Shown here: one piece after another, positions 8,848 through 18,672 of the stretch
Layout of the letters: the number at the start of each line of letters is the position of its first letter
How positions within the stretch are numbered: position 1 is the first letter of the stretch
DNA from: Rippkaea orientalis PCC 8801
GTDB lineage: Bacteria; Cyanobacteriota; Cyanobacteriia; Cyanobacteriales; Microcystaceae
Reading direction: 5' to 3'
Length of the DNA: 64,000 bases
Assembly: GCF_000021805.1 (NCBI RefSeq)
Contig: NC_011726.1
Location: forward strand, 4,496,097-4,560,096
The notes under the pieces: model-generated
The model's database searches: none
What the model saw: the letters and a program-made list of their open reading frames with translations, nothing else
What the model was told of the DNA's origin: nothing
Program-made: the position numbers and the translations under genes

Positions 8848-11405
8848 ATTTTTTGCCTTCTTCCTCTAGCGAATCTCGCAATAGTAAACCGATGAACTCA
8901 TCTGATGAAACTAAAGATAATGAAGCATTACAGAAAATTCTTTGCGCCACTACCTTAGAAAAATCGGGGGATTTAGTCGGAGCGATCGCCCTTTATCAAG
9001 AAGTCATTGAAACCGATGAACAAGGAACCTATAGAGCCATTGCCCAGCAAGCCTTAGCAGTCCTCAATATCCAAGATAATTCAGAGAAAAAAACCTCAGA
9101 TTTATTAATCGAACCTAGACCAGAAATATCGGCACAACCTTTACCCTTTCTACCTTGGCACCAACAACTCCTAAAACAGTTTTATGATTTGCCTATTCAA
9201 ACCAAACAATTTGCGGTTTTATTAACCTCAGAAGTCGTGGCTATTTTGGGATTAGTGGGAGTAGGAGCTACCTTAATTATTACCAATGGTCAAGCGCAAT
9301 TGCTCAACCAAGCTAAAGCTGAATTGAAAGTAGCAGAACTGAACTACAATATTAAAATTGATCAAATGCAATTAGGCTTTCGTAGCCAAGCTGATAATAC
9401 GGCAATTATTGCAGCAGCAGAAACCAGTCAAGCGAATGGAACAGTTTTAGGAATTTTAGCCAATGAAATTGCCAAAAATAAAATTGAAATTGCCATTTTA
9501 GTCAACGCTCAAGGAAAAACCGTTGCCACTGGAAATATTAAAGTTGTTCCCCGTCCATTTGATCCCCACGGATTAGTAACACAAGCCTTAAAATCAGGTA
9601 AACATAGTCAAATTAGTGAACTAATTACCTATGATGAATTAGCTAAAGAAAATTCCCTAATCGCCCAACTGCGAGCCGATGATATGGGGGTAAGTCCGGC
9701 AAGCAAACCTAACTTTTTAATTCGCTATACGATTACTCCCATTCGCAACGGAAAAGCAGCTATTGTAGGGGCACTAATTTCTGGAGATATTGTTAAACTT
9801 CCCATTGTTAAAGATACCGTTGAAGCGTTTAACAGTGGTTATAGTGCCATTTATCTCCACGACCCCACCACAGGAAAATTTACCCTAGCTACCTCGCAAA
9901 AGCAGGTAGAAAACGGGAAAATTAAGAAAAACGTCCCCTTATCTAACACCAATATTTTAAAACAAGCGATCGCGGCTAAAGGAGAAACCGTCACAGGGAT
10001 CGGACAAATTGGCTATCGTTCGAGTATGATGGCTGCAAAAACTCTATTTAACGCCTCTGGAGCTCCCATCGCCGTCTTAGTGAGGGGAACCTCTCATCGC
10101 GCCTTAGATACGCTCATTTCCCAAAGTTTAGCCCTACAAGGAATCAGTGCGGTGGTGGTCTTAGTAATCAGTGTGGCCTTAGTCAGATTATTAGGACGGG
10201 CTATCCTCAAACCGCTAGAACAATTAATGAAAGTGACTAACGAATTTTCTGCGGGCAACCGCGAGGTAAGAGCGCAGAAATTCGCTAATGATGAAATGGG
10301 GGAATTAGCCACCAATTTTAACTATATGGCCGATAGTATTGTGGCCAAAGAACAAAAATTAGCTCAATACGCTGAACAACAGGCAGCCGAAGCCGAAAAA
10401 CAGCGACAGGCGAAGGAAAATCTGCAACAAGAAGTGATCGAAATGCTGCTCGATATCGAAGAAGTCCAAAAAGGCGATTTAACGGTTAAAGCGCAGGTTA
10501 ATGAAGGGGTCGTTGGGTCTGTGGCCGATGCCTTTAACACGACTACTTCAGCCTTGCGACAACTGGTTTTGCAGGTACAACAGGTATCTAACCGCGTTAG
10601 TGAATTAGCTCTACAAGAACAAACCTCCATTAGTAATCTCTCTGAAGGAGCCATCAGTCAGGCTGAGGAAATTAATCAAGTCTTGCAGGGAGTCGCCGAA
10701 ATTAATACCTCTATCCAAAGTGTTGCCCTTTCCACCGATGAAGCCGCGAAAATCGCCCACCAAGCCCTAAAACAAGCCCAAGAAGGCGATAAAGCCATGG
10801 TTCAGACGGTGAATAGCATTCAAAAAATTCGCTCATCCGTTGGGGGAACGGCTAAAAAGCTCAAACAACTGGCGGAGTCTTCCCAAGAAATCTCCCAAAT
10901 TGTCACAATTATCTCCTCTATTTCGCAAAAAACTAACTTATTAGCCTTTAATGCCTCTATTGAAGCTTCCCGCGCGGGGGAACATGGTAAAGGCTTCCGA
11001 GTGGTTGCTGAAGAAGTGGGACGCTTAGCCATTAAAGTGACGGATGCTACTAAGGATATTCAAGAATTGGTAGAAACCATCCAAGAAGACACCGCCAAAG
11101 TGTTACAGGAAATGGAAAATAGCACTAGCGAAGTCGTGACCGGAACTCAACTCGTACGACAAACCCAGGAAATTCTCCAAGGGTTAGCGGACACTAGCCA
11201 AGAAATTGATCAATATTTACAAGAGATTACCGTCAATACCACCGCCCAAACCCACGCCTCGGATCAAATTAACCAAAAAATAGCGGGAGTCGCTACGATT
11301 TCTCAAGAAACTTCCTCAGAAGCAACTTTAATGGTTCAATCGCTCCAAACCTTAGTTGAGCAAGTCAAAGCTCTCCAAATTTCCGTTTCTCAGTTCCGCT
11401 TGTAA
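8841..11405 (+). CDS. pilJ: Methyl-accepting chemotaxis protein
   Basis: An 854-residue transducer. In order it shows a cytoplasmic N-terminal helical segment (about 25-80, TPR-like), TM1 (about 124-148), a large extracytoplasmic sensing region (about 150-425, dCache-like), TM2 (about 428-452), HAMP (about 453-510), a second HAMP-like linker and a signalling domain. The hairpin tip with [12 protein letters not shown] is near residues 703-714. No GAF domain is present, so it is more like PilJ of the motility locus than the phototaxis receptor PixJ. The ligand is unknown. The N-terminal cytoplasmic extension before TM1 is typical of cyanobacterial PilJ. Confidence 0.88.
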
Positions 11406-11521
11406 TTCTGGGAGTGTGGGAAGGGTGGGAAGTGTGGGGAAATATTAACTTCTGACTTCTGCCTATTACCTATTGCCTGTTCCCTATCTCAACTATGTAA
11501 TTTATTATTGTGTGATCACTT

Positions 11522-14257
11522 ATGAGTTTTGAATTAGACGAAGCTACTATTGCCGCCATGATTCAAGAAGCCCGTCAGTGCTTTTTAGAAGAAGATGCCC
11601 CCGAAGACCTAAAAACCCTTCAAGAAGGCGTAAAACAGGGTCAAAATTGCACTGATTTCAAATCCCTCTTACGGGCAGCCCATTCCTTAAAAGGGGGCGC
11701 AGGTATCGCTCAACTGTCTAGTTTAGGAGAATTAGCCCATCAACTCGAAGATGTTCTTGAAGCACTTTACCAAGGAGAAACGACTCATCCTAATGAAGCC
11801 TGGATGCTGATGGAATGGGGAGTCCATGAAATCGCTATGATGTTAAATCAGGCGCAAACAGTGGAAACGGTGAGTGCTGACCCTAATTTAGTTCAGGCTT
11901 TAACTGAGTTTACTACCACTAAACCCCTTGTCGGAGTCTCTGAAACAATCTTGAGTTCAGATAATAGTAATTCTTTGATTCAAACGCTTTTAGAGAATGA
12001 TTTAGAGACTTGCTGCACTCGAATTGAGCAATTATCGCAAGAGACTTCCAGCGAACAAATACAAGAAGCAATTACGACTTTTTATAATGAGTGTTTATTA
12101 TTAGGAGAAACCCTAGATTTACCTTGGCTTATTGAAATTATTGACCCCTTAGAAGCTATTTTAAAACAAGTCGAACCTCTGGAGGCGTTACAAATAACCC
12201 AACAGTTAATTATTGAATTACGGCAGCAACGTAAGGCTTATTTAACAGGGGAGTATTCTAGTGGGGGTTCCTCTATTTCATCGGTATCAGTGACTACTTT
12301 TGATGACGAAGAATGGTCTAATGATGGGTTAGAAGATGATTGGAACAATGAATTAGATTTTCTTGGAGATTTAACAGATAATCAAACTCCTATAAATAAT
12401 CAGGATTTTTGTTCTCAACCCATAGAGGAAGAATTAACCCCACTTTCTCAGTTACGCATTCCTTTAGAACGGTTAGAAGGAATGACCAATAATATTGAAG
12501 AATTATTAGTCGCTAAAGAAAGACTTTGTTTGCAACAGCAACAGTTAAGTCAAGTGACACGACAATTACGACAAATTACCCGTCAGTTTGCTCCTATTAC
12601 TCAACATATTCAAACCTTTTATGATCAATTAGCGATCGCACCTTTATCTGTTACTACTTCGAGAAATGAAGACTTTGATGCGTTGGAATTAGATGGTTTT
12701 ACTGAAGTTCATAGTAGTTTACAAACCTTTCAGGAATTGATCTTAAAAATTCAAGAAAACTATGCCGATCTTAATTTAATTAATCAAGACTTTGCTGACA
12801 ATGTAGAAGTCGTTCATACCAATTTAGATAACTTATACACTAATATTACTGAATCTCGCCTCGTTCCTTTTGCAATGATGGCTCAGCGATTTATTCCTCA
12901 GATTCAATATCTCAATCGTCGTTTTGGCAAATCAGTAGAATTATCCTTACAAGGAGAAGAAATCTTAATTGATCAAATCATTTTAGAACAACTGCAAACC
13001 CCTTTAACCCATTTAATTAATAATGCTTTTGATCATGGTATTGAAGAACCACAAGAACGATTGATAAAACAAAAATCAAAAATGGCTAAAATTCGTTTAG
13101 AAGCTAAAGTTGACAATAATCAATTGGTCATTATTTTAAGTGATGATGGTCAAGGCATTGATTTATACAAAGTTTATCAAAAAGCTAAAATCAAAGGCAT
13201 TGCTGAAGCAAATACTCCCTTTGAAGAATTGTCAAAAACTAATATTTTAAATTTGATTTTTAGGCCAAATTTTTCTACCGCTAAAACAATTAATGAACTG
13301 TCTGGCAGGGGAATGGGCTTGGATATTGTTCGTAGCAAAATTCAAAAATTACGAGGAACGATTGTCGTTGAAACTGAAGAGAATCAAGGAACAACATTTA
13401 TCATGAAAATTCCCTTGAATTTAAGCTTGATGCCTCTCTTTTTATTGCAATGGCAAAATAATCTATTAGCCATTCCTACCGCTAGCGTTTTAGATAGTAT
13501 TCCCATTAATGAAATTGTCTGGATAGATCAAAATTCAAGTTTAGTAAACTGGCGAGGAAATCCGATTTCAGTCATTTCTCTCTCAGAAGTATTGTGTTAT
13601 CCGCAAAGTTCAAAAGAGTCAATTGCTCCGCAAATAGCTATGGTTTTAGATAACTTTTGCACTCCCTTTATGGTCATGGTAGATAGTTTACTCAGTGAAC
13701 AAAAACTCATTGTTAAACCCTTTGATGACACCGTAACCACCCCTAACTATTTAGCTGGTTGTACCATTTTAGGAGGAGGAGAAATTGCTCCGGTTATTCT
13801 TCCCCATTCCTTGAACATTACACTACCCCGCAACAAAACCGAGCAACCAACCATTACTTATCCCGTTTCAAACGCCAACCAACCAACAATTTTAGTAGCC
13901 GAAGATTCTGTCGCTACTCGACGTTTACTCGAACGACTGTTAACAAAAGTCGGGTTTTCTGTGATTGTTTGTCGTGATGGACAAGATGCTTTAGATCAAC
14001 TCTCTCAATACAATAGAAATATTAATCTCATTATTTCTGATGTTGAAATGCCGCGTCTCAATGGGTTTGAACTACTCAAAACCATCCGTTCTGACAAGAA
14101 CTGGCAAAAAATTCCTGTGGTAATGGCTACCTCCCGCACGGGACAACACCATCAACAACAAGCGATGCAATTAGGAGCGAATGCCTATTTAGGTAAGCCA
14201 ATTTTACCCAATATTTTATTAGAAACCATTGACCCTCTACTCAACCCTGTTAGTTAA
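11522..14257 (+). CDS. pilL: Hybrid CheA-type histidine kinase
   Basis: A 911-residue CheA. The Hpt domain has its phosphorylated His54 in AAHSLKGGAG. The dimerisation region follows (about 310-440), then the HATPase (about 480-650) with N-box NNAFDHGIEEP, DDGQGID and GRGMGLDIV. A CheW domain (about 650-765) and a C-terminal receiver (about 785-905; phospho-acceptor Asp840 in SDVEMP) complete it. In Synechocystis the corresponding tax3 kinase is split over two genes; here it is a single ORF beside its receptor. It probably controls type IV pilus motility. A 116-bp gap after the MCP gene leaves room for an internal promoter. Confidence 0.9.
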   Translation: MSFELDEATIAAMIQEARQCFLEEDAPEDLKTLQEGVKQGQNCTDFKSLLRAAHSLKGGAGIAQLSSLGELAHQLEDVLEALYQGETTHPNEAWMLMEWGVHEIAMMLNQAQTVETVSADPNLVQALTEFTTTKPLVGVSETILSSDNSNSLIQTLLENDLETCCTRIEQLSQETSSEQIQEAITTFYNECLLLGETLDLPWLIEIIDPLEAILKQVEPLEALQITQQLIIELRQQRKAYLTGEYSSGGSSISSVSVTTFDDEEWSNDGLEDDWNNELDFLGDLTDNQTPINNQDFCSQPIEEELTPLSQLRIPLERLEGMTNNIEELLVAKERLCLQQQQLSQVTRQLRQITRQFAPITQHIQTFYDQLAIAPLSVTTSRNEDFDALELDGFTEVHSSLQTFQELILKIQENYADLNLINQDFADNVEVVHTNLDNLYTNITESRLVPFAMMAQRFIPQIQYLNRRFGKSVELSLQGEEILIDQIILEQLQTPLTHLINNAFDHGIEEPQERLIKQKSKMAKIRLEAKVDNNQLVIILSDDGQGIDLYKVYQKAKIKGIAEANTPFEELSKTNILNLIFRPNFSTAKTINELSGRGMGLDIVRSKIQKLRGTIVVETEENQGTTFIMKIPLNLSLMPLFLLQWQNNLLAIPTASVLDSIPINEIVWIDQNSSLVNWRGNPISVISLSEVLCYPQSSKESIAPQIAMVLDNFCTPFMVMVDSLLSEQKLIVKPFDDTVTTPNYLAGCTILGGGEIAPVILPHSLNITLPRNKTEQPTITYPVSNANQPTILVAEDSVATRRLLERLLTKVGFSVIVCRDGQDALDQLSQYNRNINLIISDVEMPRLNGFELLKTIRSDKNWQKIPVVMATSRTGQHHQQQAMQLGANAYLGKPILPNILLETIDPLLNPVS

Positions 14258-14349
14258 TTGTTAATAGCTGTCTTGAAATGTTATGATTTCCTAGGGAATT
14301 ACAGAAATTGAAGCGTAGTTTAGAACGGAGTTTAATCAATCAGTTCCAA

Positions 14350-14380
14350 CTTCTGACTTCTGACTTCTGACTTCTGACTT
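14350..14380. repeat. Heptanucleotide tandem repeat CTTCTGA
   Basis: Four perfect copies of CTTCTGA plus CTT. It is a short tandemly repeated repetitive sequence of the kind common in cyanobacterial intergenic DNA. Shorter runs of the same unit occur near 11450 and at 27852-27868. Confidence 0.9.
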
Positions 14381-14387
14381 AATTTTT

Positions 14388-14717
14388 GGGGCTGTGGCTC
14401 AGTAGGATAGAGCAAGCGCCTCCTGAAACATCGGGCACTATGGTTGGAAACACCATAGCTGAATGTGGTCAAATTCAAGGAAGCCTAAGTCCTCTGGGGG
14501 ATAAGGTAATCTTGAGCCAAGCTCTACGTCCCTGGTAGAGAAGGTGCAGAGACTGGTTATAGGTAGCTCAGGGGATAATAGAGTGATTGTAATCGCCTAT
14601 AACACAACGGCCACCACCTACGGACAATCCGTCTAGGGTGAAGGAATAGTCCAGAGAGTGGGGAAACTCACACCAATCTGAAGCGCTAGGTCGCCGGTTC
14701 AAATCCGGCCAGTCCCG
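14388..14717 (+). tRNA. tRNA-Arg(CCU), interrupted by a group I intron
   Basis: The exons 14388-14424 and 14681-14717 fold to a full cloverleaf. The acceptor stem is GGGGCTG with CAGTCCC, with one G-U pair. The D stem is GCTC/GAGC. The anticodon stem is AGCGC/GCGCT around loop CTCCTAA, giving anticodon CCU. The T arm is GCCGG-TTCAAAT-CCGGC, and the discriminator base is G. CCA is not encoded. The intron interrupts directly after anticodon position 36, the same place as in the tRNA-Arg(CCU) intron described in Agrobacterium. This tRNA reads the AGG codon. Confidence 0.92.
14425..14680 (+). ncRNA. Group I intron (tRNA intron, IC3-like)
   Basis: A 256-nt intervening sequence. The upstream exon ends in U, the intron ends in G (the omega G), and GGG at about 14433-14435 can pair with CCU of the exon as the P1 guide. 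Core elements are visible: the P7 5' strand in gcagagact near 14567-14575 and its partner atagtcc near 14646-14652. No ORF or homing endonuclease is present, and the size suits the small self-splicing introns of bacterial tRNA genes. The subclass assignment is inference. Confidence 0.85.
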
Positions 14718-14768
14718 TTAATTTCTCCTATGATATAGGGTTAACTATCAAACGCGATCGCAGATTCC

Positions 14769-15536
14769 ATGTCCACCATCGAAGACACCAAAACCCCCAT
14801 CCAACCAGATCAACAAGATTATCTCAATGAAATTCCCGATGAAGTTGAGATGTCCCTCTTTGACCATCTCGAAGAGTTACGTCAACGTATTTTTTTCAGT
14901 TTAATTGCGGTTTTTCTGGGAATGGTTGGCTGTTTTATCTTCGTTAAACCTTTGGTTAAATGGCTGCAAATTCCCGCACAGGGGGTTAAGTTTTTACAAT
15001 TGGCTCCAGGGGAGTTCTTTTTTGTTTCGATTAAAGTCGCTGGTTATAGTGGAATATTAGTATCAAGTCCTTTTATTTTATATCAAATTATTCAGTTTGT
15101 TTTGCCAGGTTTAACCCGTCGAGAACGCCGTCTATTGGGTCCAGTAGTGTTAGGCTCAAGTGTGCTATTTTTTCTCGGATTAGGCTTTTCTTATTATTTA
15201 TTAATTCCGGCTGCATTGAATTTTTTCATTACCTATGGAGCGGAGCTTGTAGAACAATCATGGTCGATAGATCGCTATTTTGAATTTATTTTATTGTTAA
15301 TGTTTAGTACGGGATTAGCTTTTCAAATTCCAATTATTCAATTAGTTTTAGGCTTTTTAGGCATTGTTTCTTCAGGTAAAATGCTACAAGGATGGCGTAT
15401 TGTTGTCTTGGGAGCCGTTATTTTAGGTGCAGTTTTAACCCCTTCGACAGATCCCTTAACTCAGTCTTTATTAGCAGGGGCAGTATTAGGCTTATATTTT
15501 GGCGGCGTTGGCATGGTCAAATTAACAGGACATTAA
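14769..15536 (+). CDS. tatC: Sec-independent protein translocase TatC
   Basis: A 255-residue, six-helix membrane protein. The TatC signature is clear: the N-terminal [15 protein letters not shown] at about residues 31-45 and the later [11 protein letters not shown] at about 218-228. It forms the twin-arginine signal receptor with TatA/TatB in the thylakoid or plasma membrane. The upstream multicopper oxidase carries a possible twin-arginine signal and could be a client. No tatA lies beside it. A Uma2 gene follows 66 bp later. Confidence 0.95.
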   Translation: MSTIEDTKTPIQPDQQDYLNEIPDEVEMSLFDHLEELRQRIFFSLIAVFLGMVGCFIFVKPLVKWLQIPAQGVKFLQLAPGEFFFVSIKVAGYSGILVSSPFILYQIIQFVLPGLTRRERRLLGPVVLGSSVLFFLGLGFSYYLLIPAALNFFITYGAELVEQSWSIDRYFEFILLLMFSTGLAFQIPIIQLVLGFLGIVSSGKMLQGWRIVVLGAVILGAVLTPSTDPLTQSLLAGAVLGLYFGGVGMVKLTGH

Positions 15537-15602
15537 TGGTTACAATTGTATCAATTTAATCCCATTAAATCCTTAATTATTAAATACAAGGAGATTAATT
15601 CA

Positions 15603-16190
15603 ATGCAACTACAAACTAAACCCCAATACTATACCCCAGAAGAATATCTGGAATTAGAAGAAACCGCCGAATATAAAAATGAATATCGAAATCGAGAAAT
15701 TATTCCTATGGTCGGTGGAACGACGAATCATAACCAAATTGCGGGAAATTTTTACAGAAGATTTCCTCTAACCATTAATAATCAAGATTATTATAGTTAT
15801 ATGGAGTCCGTGCGATTATGGTTGGCCGAATATAACTTGTATACTTATCCTGATGTTATGGTGATTAAAGGAGAACCCATTTATCACGGTGAAGGAACAT
15901 CGAATGTGACTAACCCTCAAATTATTATTGAAGTTTTATCGAAATCTACCCAAGGATATGATCATACTGATAAATTCCAATTTTATCGATCGCTGCCTAC
16001 TTTTGTAGAATATATTTTAATCGATCAATATCATTATTCAGTCGAACAATACATTAAGCAATCTGATAATCAATGGTTAGTTAATTTTTATTCAGGAGAG
16101 ACAGCTATTTTAAAATTATCTTCAGTAGAATGGGAAATTACGTTACAAGATTTGTATCAACGAGTTAACTTTGAATCGGAGGAAGAATAA
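15603..16190 (+). CDS. Uma2 family protein (putative restriction-like endonuclease)
   Basis: 195 residues of the Uma2 family (DUF820), a PD-(D/E)XK nuclease-fold group greatly expanded in cyanobacteria. Visible marks are YYTPEEYLELE at the start, the acidic YPDVMV at about residues 82-87, and IIIEVLSKST with a following DKFQFYRSLP. The ATG at 15603 has AAGGAG about 9 nt before it; an upstream TTG at 15546 has none. Biological role is unknown; nuclease activity is predicted from fold only. A second member lies at 61123-61695. Confidence 0.88.
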   Translation: MQLQTKPQYYTPEEYLELEETAEYKNEYRNREIIPMVGGTTNHNQIAGNFYRRFPLTINNQDYYSYMESVRLWLAEYNLYTYPDVMVIKGEPIYHGEGTSNVTNPQIIIEVLSKSTQGYDHTDKFQFYRSLPTFVEYILIDQYHYSVEQYIKQSDNQWLVNFYSGETAILKLSSVEWEITLQDLYQRVNFESEEE

Positions 16191-16253
16191 TCATCTCCCT
16201 TTGGTCGGGGCAACAGGCAACAGCTATGATAGTCGTTCTTTCATGAATCTAAC

Positions 16254-16568
16254 CTATTCCTCTAAGATCCATTCTGAAGCGCGATCGCCTAAATCTAAGG
16301 GAATACTCACCGCTTTACCTAAACGGGGGCGATCGCGGGTGGTTTCGAGAAAGGCTTCAATTTGAGGAATACTTCCCCAAGCGGTGAGATAACTCGCAAC
16401 CGTATTAAGATGCTCAAAATATTCTTGTTCTGACAGAGGAAAAGAAGCCTGTTCTAGATATTTCCACATAATTTGACAGAAAACTTTCCCTTTTACCCGT
16501 CGCAACTGGATATCGTAGGATCGTCCCCACTTACTATATAAAAGTTCGTGCAACTCTCGGCCTGTCAT
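16254..16568 (-). CDS. DUF3067 family protein
   Basis: 104 residues that I recognise as DUF3067, a family restricted to cyanobacteria and plastids. The conserved parts are MTGRELHELLYSKWGRSYD at the start, IMWKYLEQASFPLSE in the middle and LGKAVSIPLDLGDRASEWI at the end. No biochemical function is known. The gene runs opposite to its neighbours and has AAGGAAA before the ATG. Two HIP1-type octamers lie inside it. Confidence 0.88.
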   Translation of the reverse strand: MTGRELHELLYSKWGRSYDIQLRRVKGKVFCQIMWKYLEQASFPLSEQEYFEHLNTVASYLTAWGSIPQIEAFLETTRDRPRLGKAVSIPLDLGDRASEWILEE

Positions 16569-16773
16569 TGTTTCCTTTCATTTAGCGACAAAATCCACTC
16601 TTACTAACAATTTAACAAGTTTTCTTAAAAAACGATAAACTCTATTGTGTTTTTGGCCTACACCACCGCTATCTCGACTACAATGAACAGTAAGACAGTG
16701 ATAAACCCAATGACCTGAAGAATGTAGCTTCTGGTCAAAGGTGTGAGGATGTTTATTTTAAGGTTGTGTCGCT

Positions 16774-17523
16774 ATGAAAACAAATTTTCTTAGTCAACTA
16801 AATTGTTTGACTCAAAATATTCGCCAAGGGTTCCCCCAATTCATCAAAAAATCTAAACCTTGGTTATCCCTACTCTATGGTGTTGCTATCAGCTTGACCA
16901 TAACTGAAATCAGCACAGCCCAACGTTCAGGGACTTTACCCCCTCCATCTCCTCTTCGAGTTCCTGACGTGGCCATTCCTACTGCGCCTGATGTCCCTAA
17001 TTCTTTTTCGATTCCCATTAAAGCGGTTCCTACTCCAGCTAAAACAGATTCTACTATTCGTGAATATACCTTTAAAGCCCCAACTCCTCCTCCCTCTACA
17101 CCGTCGTCGGAAATAGAAACTATCCCCGCAACGATTAACGACTCTTCTGCCTCGTCGGAAATAGAAACTACCCCCGCAACGATTAACGACTCTTCTGCCC
17201 CGTCTGGGATTCAAATTCCCACAGCAATTAACAACCCCTCCCCTTCTGCCATTCCTCAGACGGCTGGAAAACCGAGTCTCTATCGCGTAGAGGTGGCGGG
17301 TAGAGAGGCTTCTCTTCTGTCTCAAGTCAAAACCGTAGAACCCCTCGCGTTTATCCGTCAGAGTGAAGGGGTGATTCATGCAGGCACTTTTCAACAGTCT
17401 GACGAAGCCCAAAAAAGAGTCCAAGTTTTGCAACAAAAAGGGGTATCAGCTACGGTTGTTCCCGTTTATGAAGGGCACAGCAATAATACTTCCGTTCCCC
17501 GTCGTCCGATAATCGCTAACTGA
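16774..17523 (+). CDS. Secreted Pro-rich protein with SPOR-like C-terminus
   Basis: 249 residues. An N-terminal hydrophobic segment (about 27-48) precedes a long Pro/Ser/Thr-rich linker. A C-terminal domain (about 165-240) has the pattern LYRVEVAG...VIHAGTFQQSDEAQKRVQVLQQKGVSATVVP, typical of SPOR-like repeats that bind denuded peptidoglycan. It is thus probably a periplasmic or wall-associated protein, perhaps in cell division. The linker contains a 16-residue tandem duplication. The rather weak SPOR match makes the exact domain assignment tentative. Confidence 0.6.
   Translation: MKTNFLSQLNCLTQNIRQGFPQFIKKSKPWLSLLYGVAISLTITEISTAQRSGTLPPPSPLRVPDVAIPTAPDVPNSFSIPIKAVPTPAKTDSTIREYTFKAPTPPPSTPSSEIETIPATINDSSASSEIETTPATINDSSAPSGIQIPTAINNPSPSAIPQTAGKPSLYRVEVAGREASLLSQVKTVEPLAFIRQSEGVIHAGTFQQSDEAQKRVQVLQQKGVSATVVPVYEGHSNNTSVPRRPIIAN
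17104..17199. repeat. 48-bp tandem duplication in the SPOR gene
   Basis: Two 48-bp copies (17104-17151 and 17152-17199) differ at a single base and encode the repeated 16-residue block SSEIETxPATINDSSA. The near identity points to recent duplication. Confidence 0.9.
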
Positions 17524-17644
17524 AGTTCCGTGATAACCGTAATCAATAGCGTGGAAACTCTACCACGCTTAGGTTGATCTCTTTGGCAAGTGTTTGTTAC
17601 ATTTATTTACATAAGTAAACAAAACTTCAAGGAAAAAGTCCACT

Positions 17645-17875
17645 ATGTTAACACTCGTTATTGCCTTATTAGTTGTTGGTTGGGTTGCCGCTTCGGTTAT
17701 CGGTACTCAAGCGTATTTTAGAGGAGAACAAACCAAACCAATTCATGAAAGAAATTGGCGATCTGAGTCCTTTGAAAGCTTAGCGAAGTCTATGACTGGA
17801 AAAGAAAGCGACAATAACCGTATTCCCGGGTTTACTATCGATGCCTATGGTAGCCAAAATTTACCAACTAACTAA
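17645..17875 (+). CDS. Small single-helix membrane protein, Psb35-like
   Basis: 76 residues: an N-terminal transmembrane helix (LTLVIALLVVGWVAASVIG, about 2-20) followed by a polar tail beginning AYFRGEQTKPIHERNW. The size, topology and this tail agree with my recollection of the cyanobacterial family named after Ssl2148, annotated as photosystem II assembly factor Psb35. I give this as likely but not certain. It is monocistronic, with a strong hairpin (17903-17928) 27 bp after the stop. Confidence 0.55.
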   Translation: MLTLVIALLVVGWVAASVIGTQAYFRGEQTKPIHERNWRSESFESLAKSMTGKESDNNRIPGFTIDAYGSQNLPTN

Positions 17876-17902
17876 TTGAGCTAATTTGCTATAATTAGCT
17901 TA

Positions 17903-17928
17903 TCAGGGTCAATCAACGTTGACCCTGA
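17903..17928 (+). terminator. Rho-independent-like terminator after the Psb35-like gene
   Basis: A perfect 10-bp stem tcagggtcaa / ttgaccctga with a 6-nt loop is followed by tttatatt. It shares its stem core with hairpins at 1347-1370 and 48937-48966. Confidence 0.7.
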
Positions 17929-18050
17929 TTTATATTGGGGGCTAATTGATTAACGAAGTCAGCACTCAGAAGTAGTAAGGACGGGTTGATCTAGCATATT
18001 TTTTGATATCATCATTGTTAAACAATAGACAAAATTATTGACTTTGACTA

Positions 18051-18671
18051 ATGATGAAAGCATTACTAAGACAAGCTTTATTTAGATTAGGTATTTTTTG
18101 GGTGTCTCCTCTAGCCATTGCTTTTTTATTGACTTCTGAAAAAACGATTATTATCAAAGATGTGGAACGGTGGCAAGAGTTATTAGGATGGGATAAGCGT
18201 AATCATTTAGTTCAATTATTAGCTTTATTAAAAGAAGCAAAAGAGTTTAGGAATATTTATTATTTTCGATTATTTAAAAGTAATTTTTTGGGTCAGTTTT
18301 CGATGTATATATTGAAAATTATCTACCGAGAATGTCCTTATTTATTTTTAGATAATTCTTGTAATATTGGGGCAGGGTTATTTATTCAACATGGATTTAG
18401 TACAATTATTATGGCAGATCTGGGAGATAATTGTTGGGTTAATCAACAAGTTACTATCGGTTATAAAGATAAGACAGGACGACCAAAAATTGGTAACAAC
18501 GTTAGAATTACCGCAGGAGCTAAAGTTCTTGGTAATATTACGATAGGCGATAATGTAACGGTTGGTGCTAATGCCGTTGTTATTAAAGATGTCCCTGCTA
18601 ACTGTGTTGTTGTTGGGGTTCCTGCTTATATTATTAAACGAGATGGCATTAAAGTTAAAGAGTCATTGTAA
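18051..18671 (+). CDS. Left-handed beta-helix acetyltransferase, serine acetyltransferase-like
   Basis: 206 residues. The N-terminal 80 are helical and unlike CysE. The C-terminal part has hexapeptide repeats (IGAGLFIQHG, IGYKDKTGRPKIGNNVRITAGAKVLGNITIGDNVTVGANAVVIKDVP) ending in VVVGVPAYII, typical of serine O-acetyltransferase-like and surface-sugar acetyltransferases. The conserved catalytic His lies in FIQHGFSTI. The substrate is unclear. It converges on ispD with a 1-bp gap between the stops. Confidence 0.75.
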   Translation: MMKALLRQALFRLGIFWVSPLAIAFLLTSEKTIIIKDVERWQELLGWDKRNHLVQLLALLKEAKEFRNIYYFRLFKSNFLGQFSMYILKIIYRECPYLFLDNSCNIGAGLFIQHGFSTIIMADLGDNCWVNQQVTIGYKDKTGRPKIGNNVRITAGAKVLGNITIGDNVTVGANAVVIKDVPANCVVVGVPAYIIKRDGIKVKESL

Positions 18672-18672
18672 A

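Noticed and set aside
13759-13977. 72-residue plus-strand ORF inside pilL
   Set aside because: Out-of-frame shadow of the CheW/receiver part of the kinase.
14350-14380. Possible CRISPR or origin iterons
   Set aside because: A perfect heptamer run without spacers; a simple short tandem repeat also found elsewhere in intergenic DNA.
16171-16365. Plus-strand ORF overlapping the Uma2 end and the DUF3067 gene
   Set aside because: It runs antisense through the clearly conserved DUF3067 gene and starts inside the Uma2 stop region; no domain.
16936-17436. 166-residue minus-strand ORF, Arg/Gly-rich
   Set aside because: Antisense shadow of the SPOR gene; its repeats mirror the Pro/Ser linker repeats.
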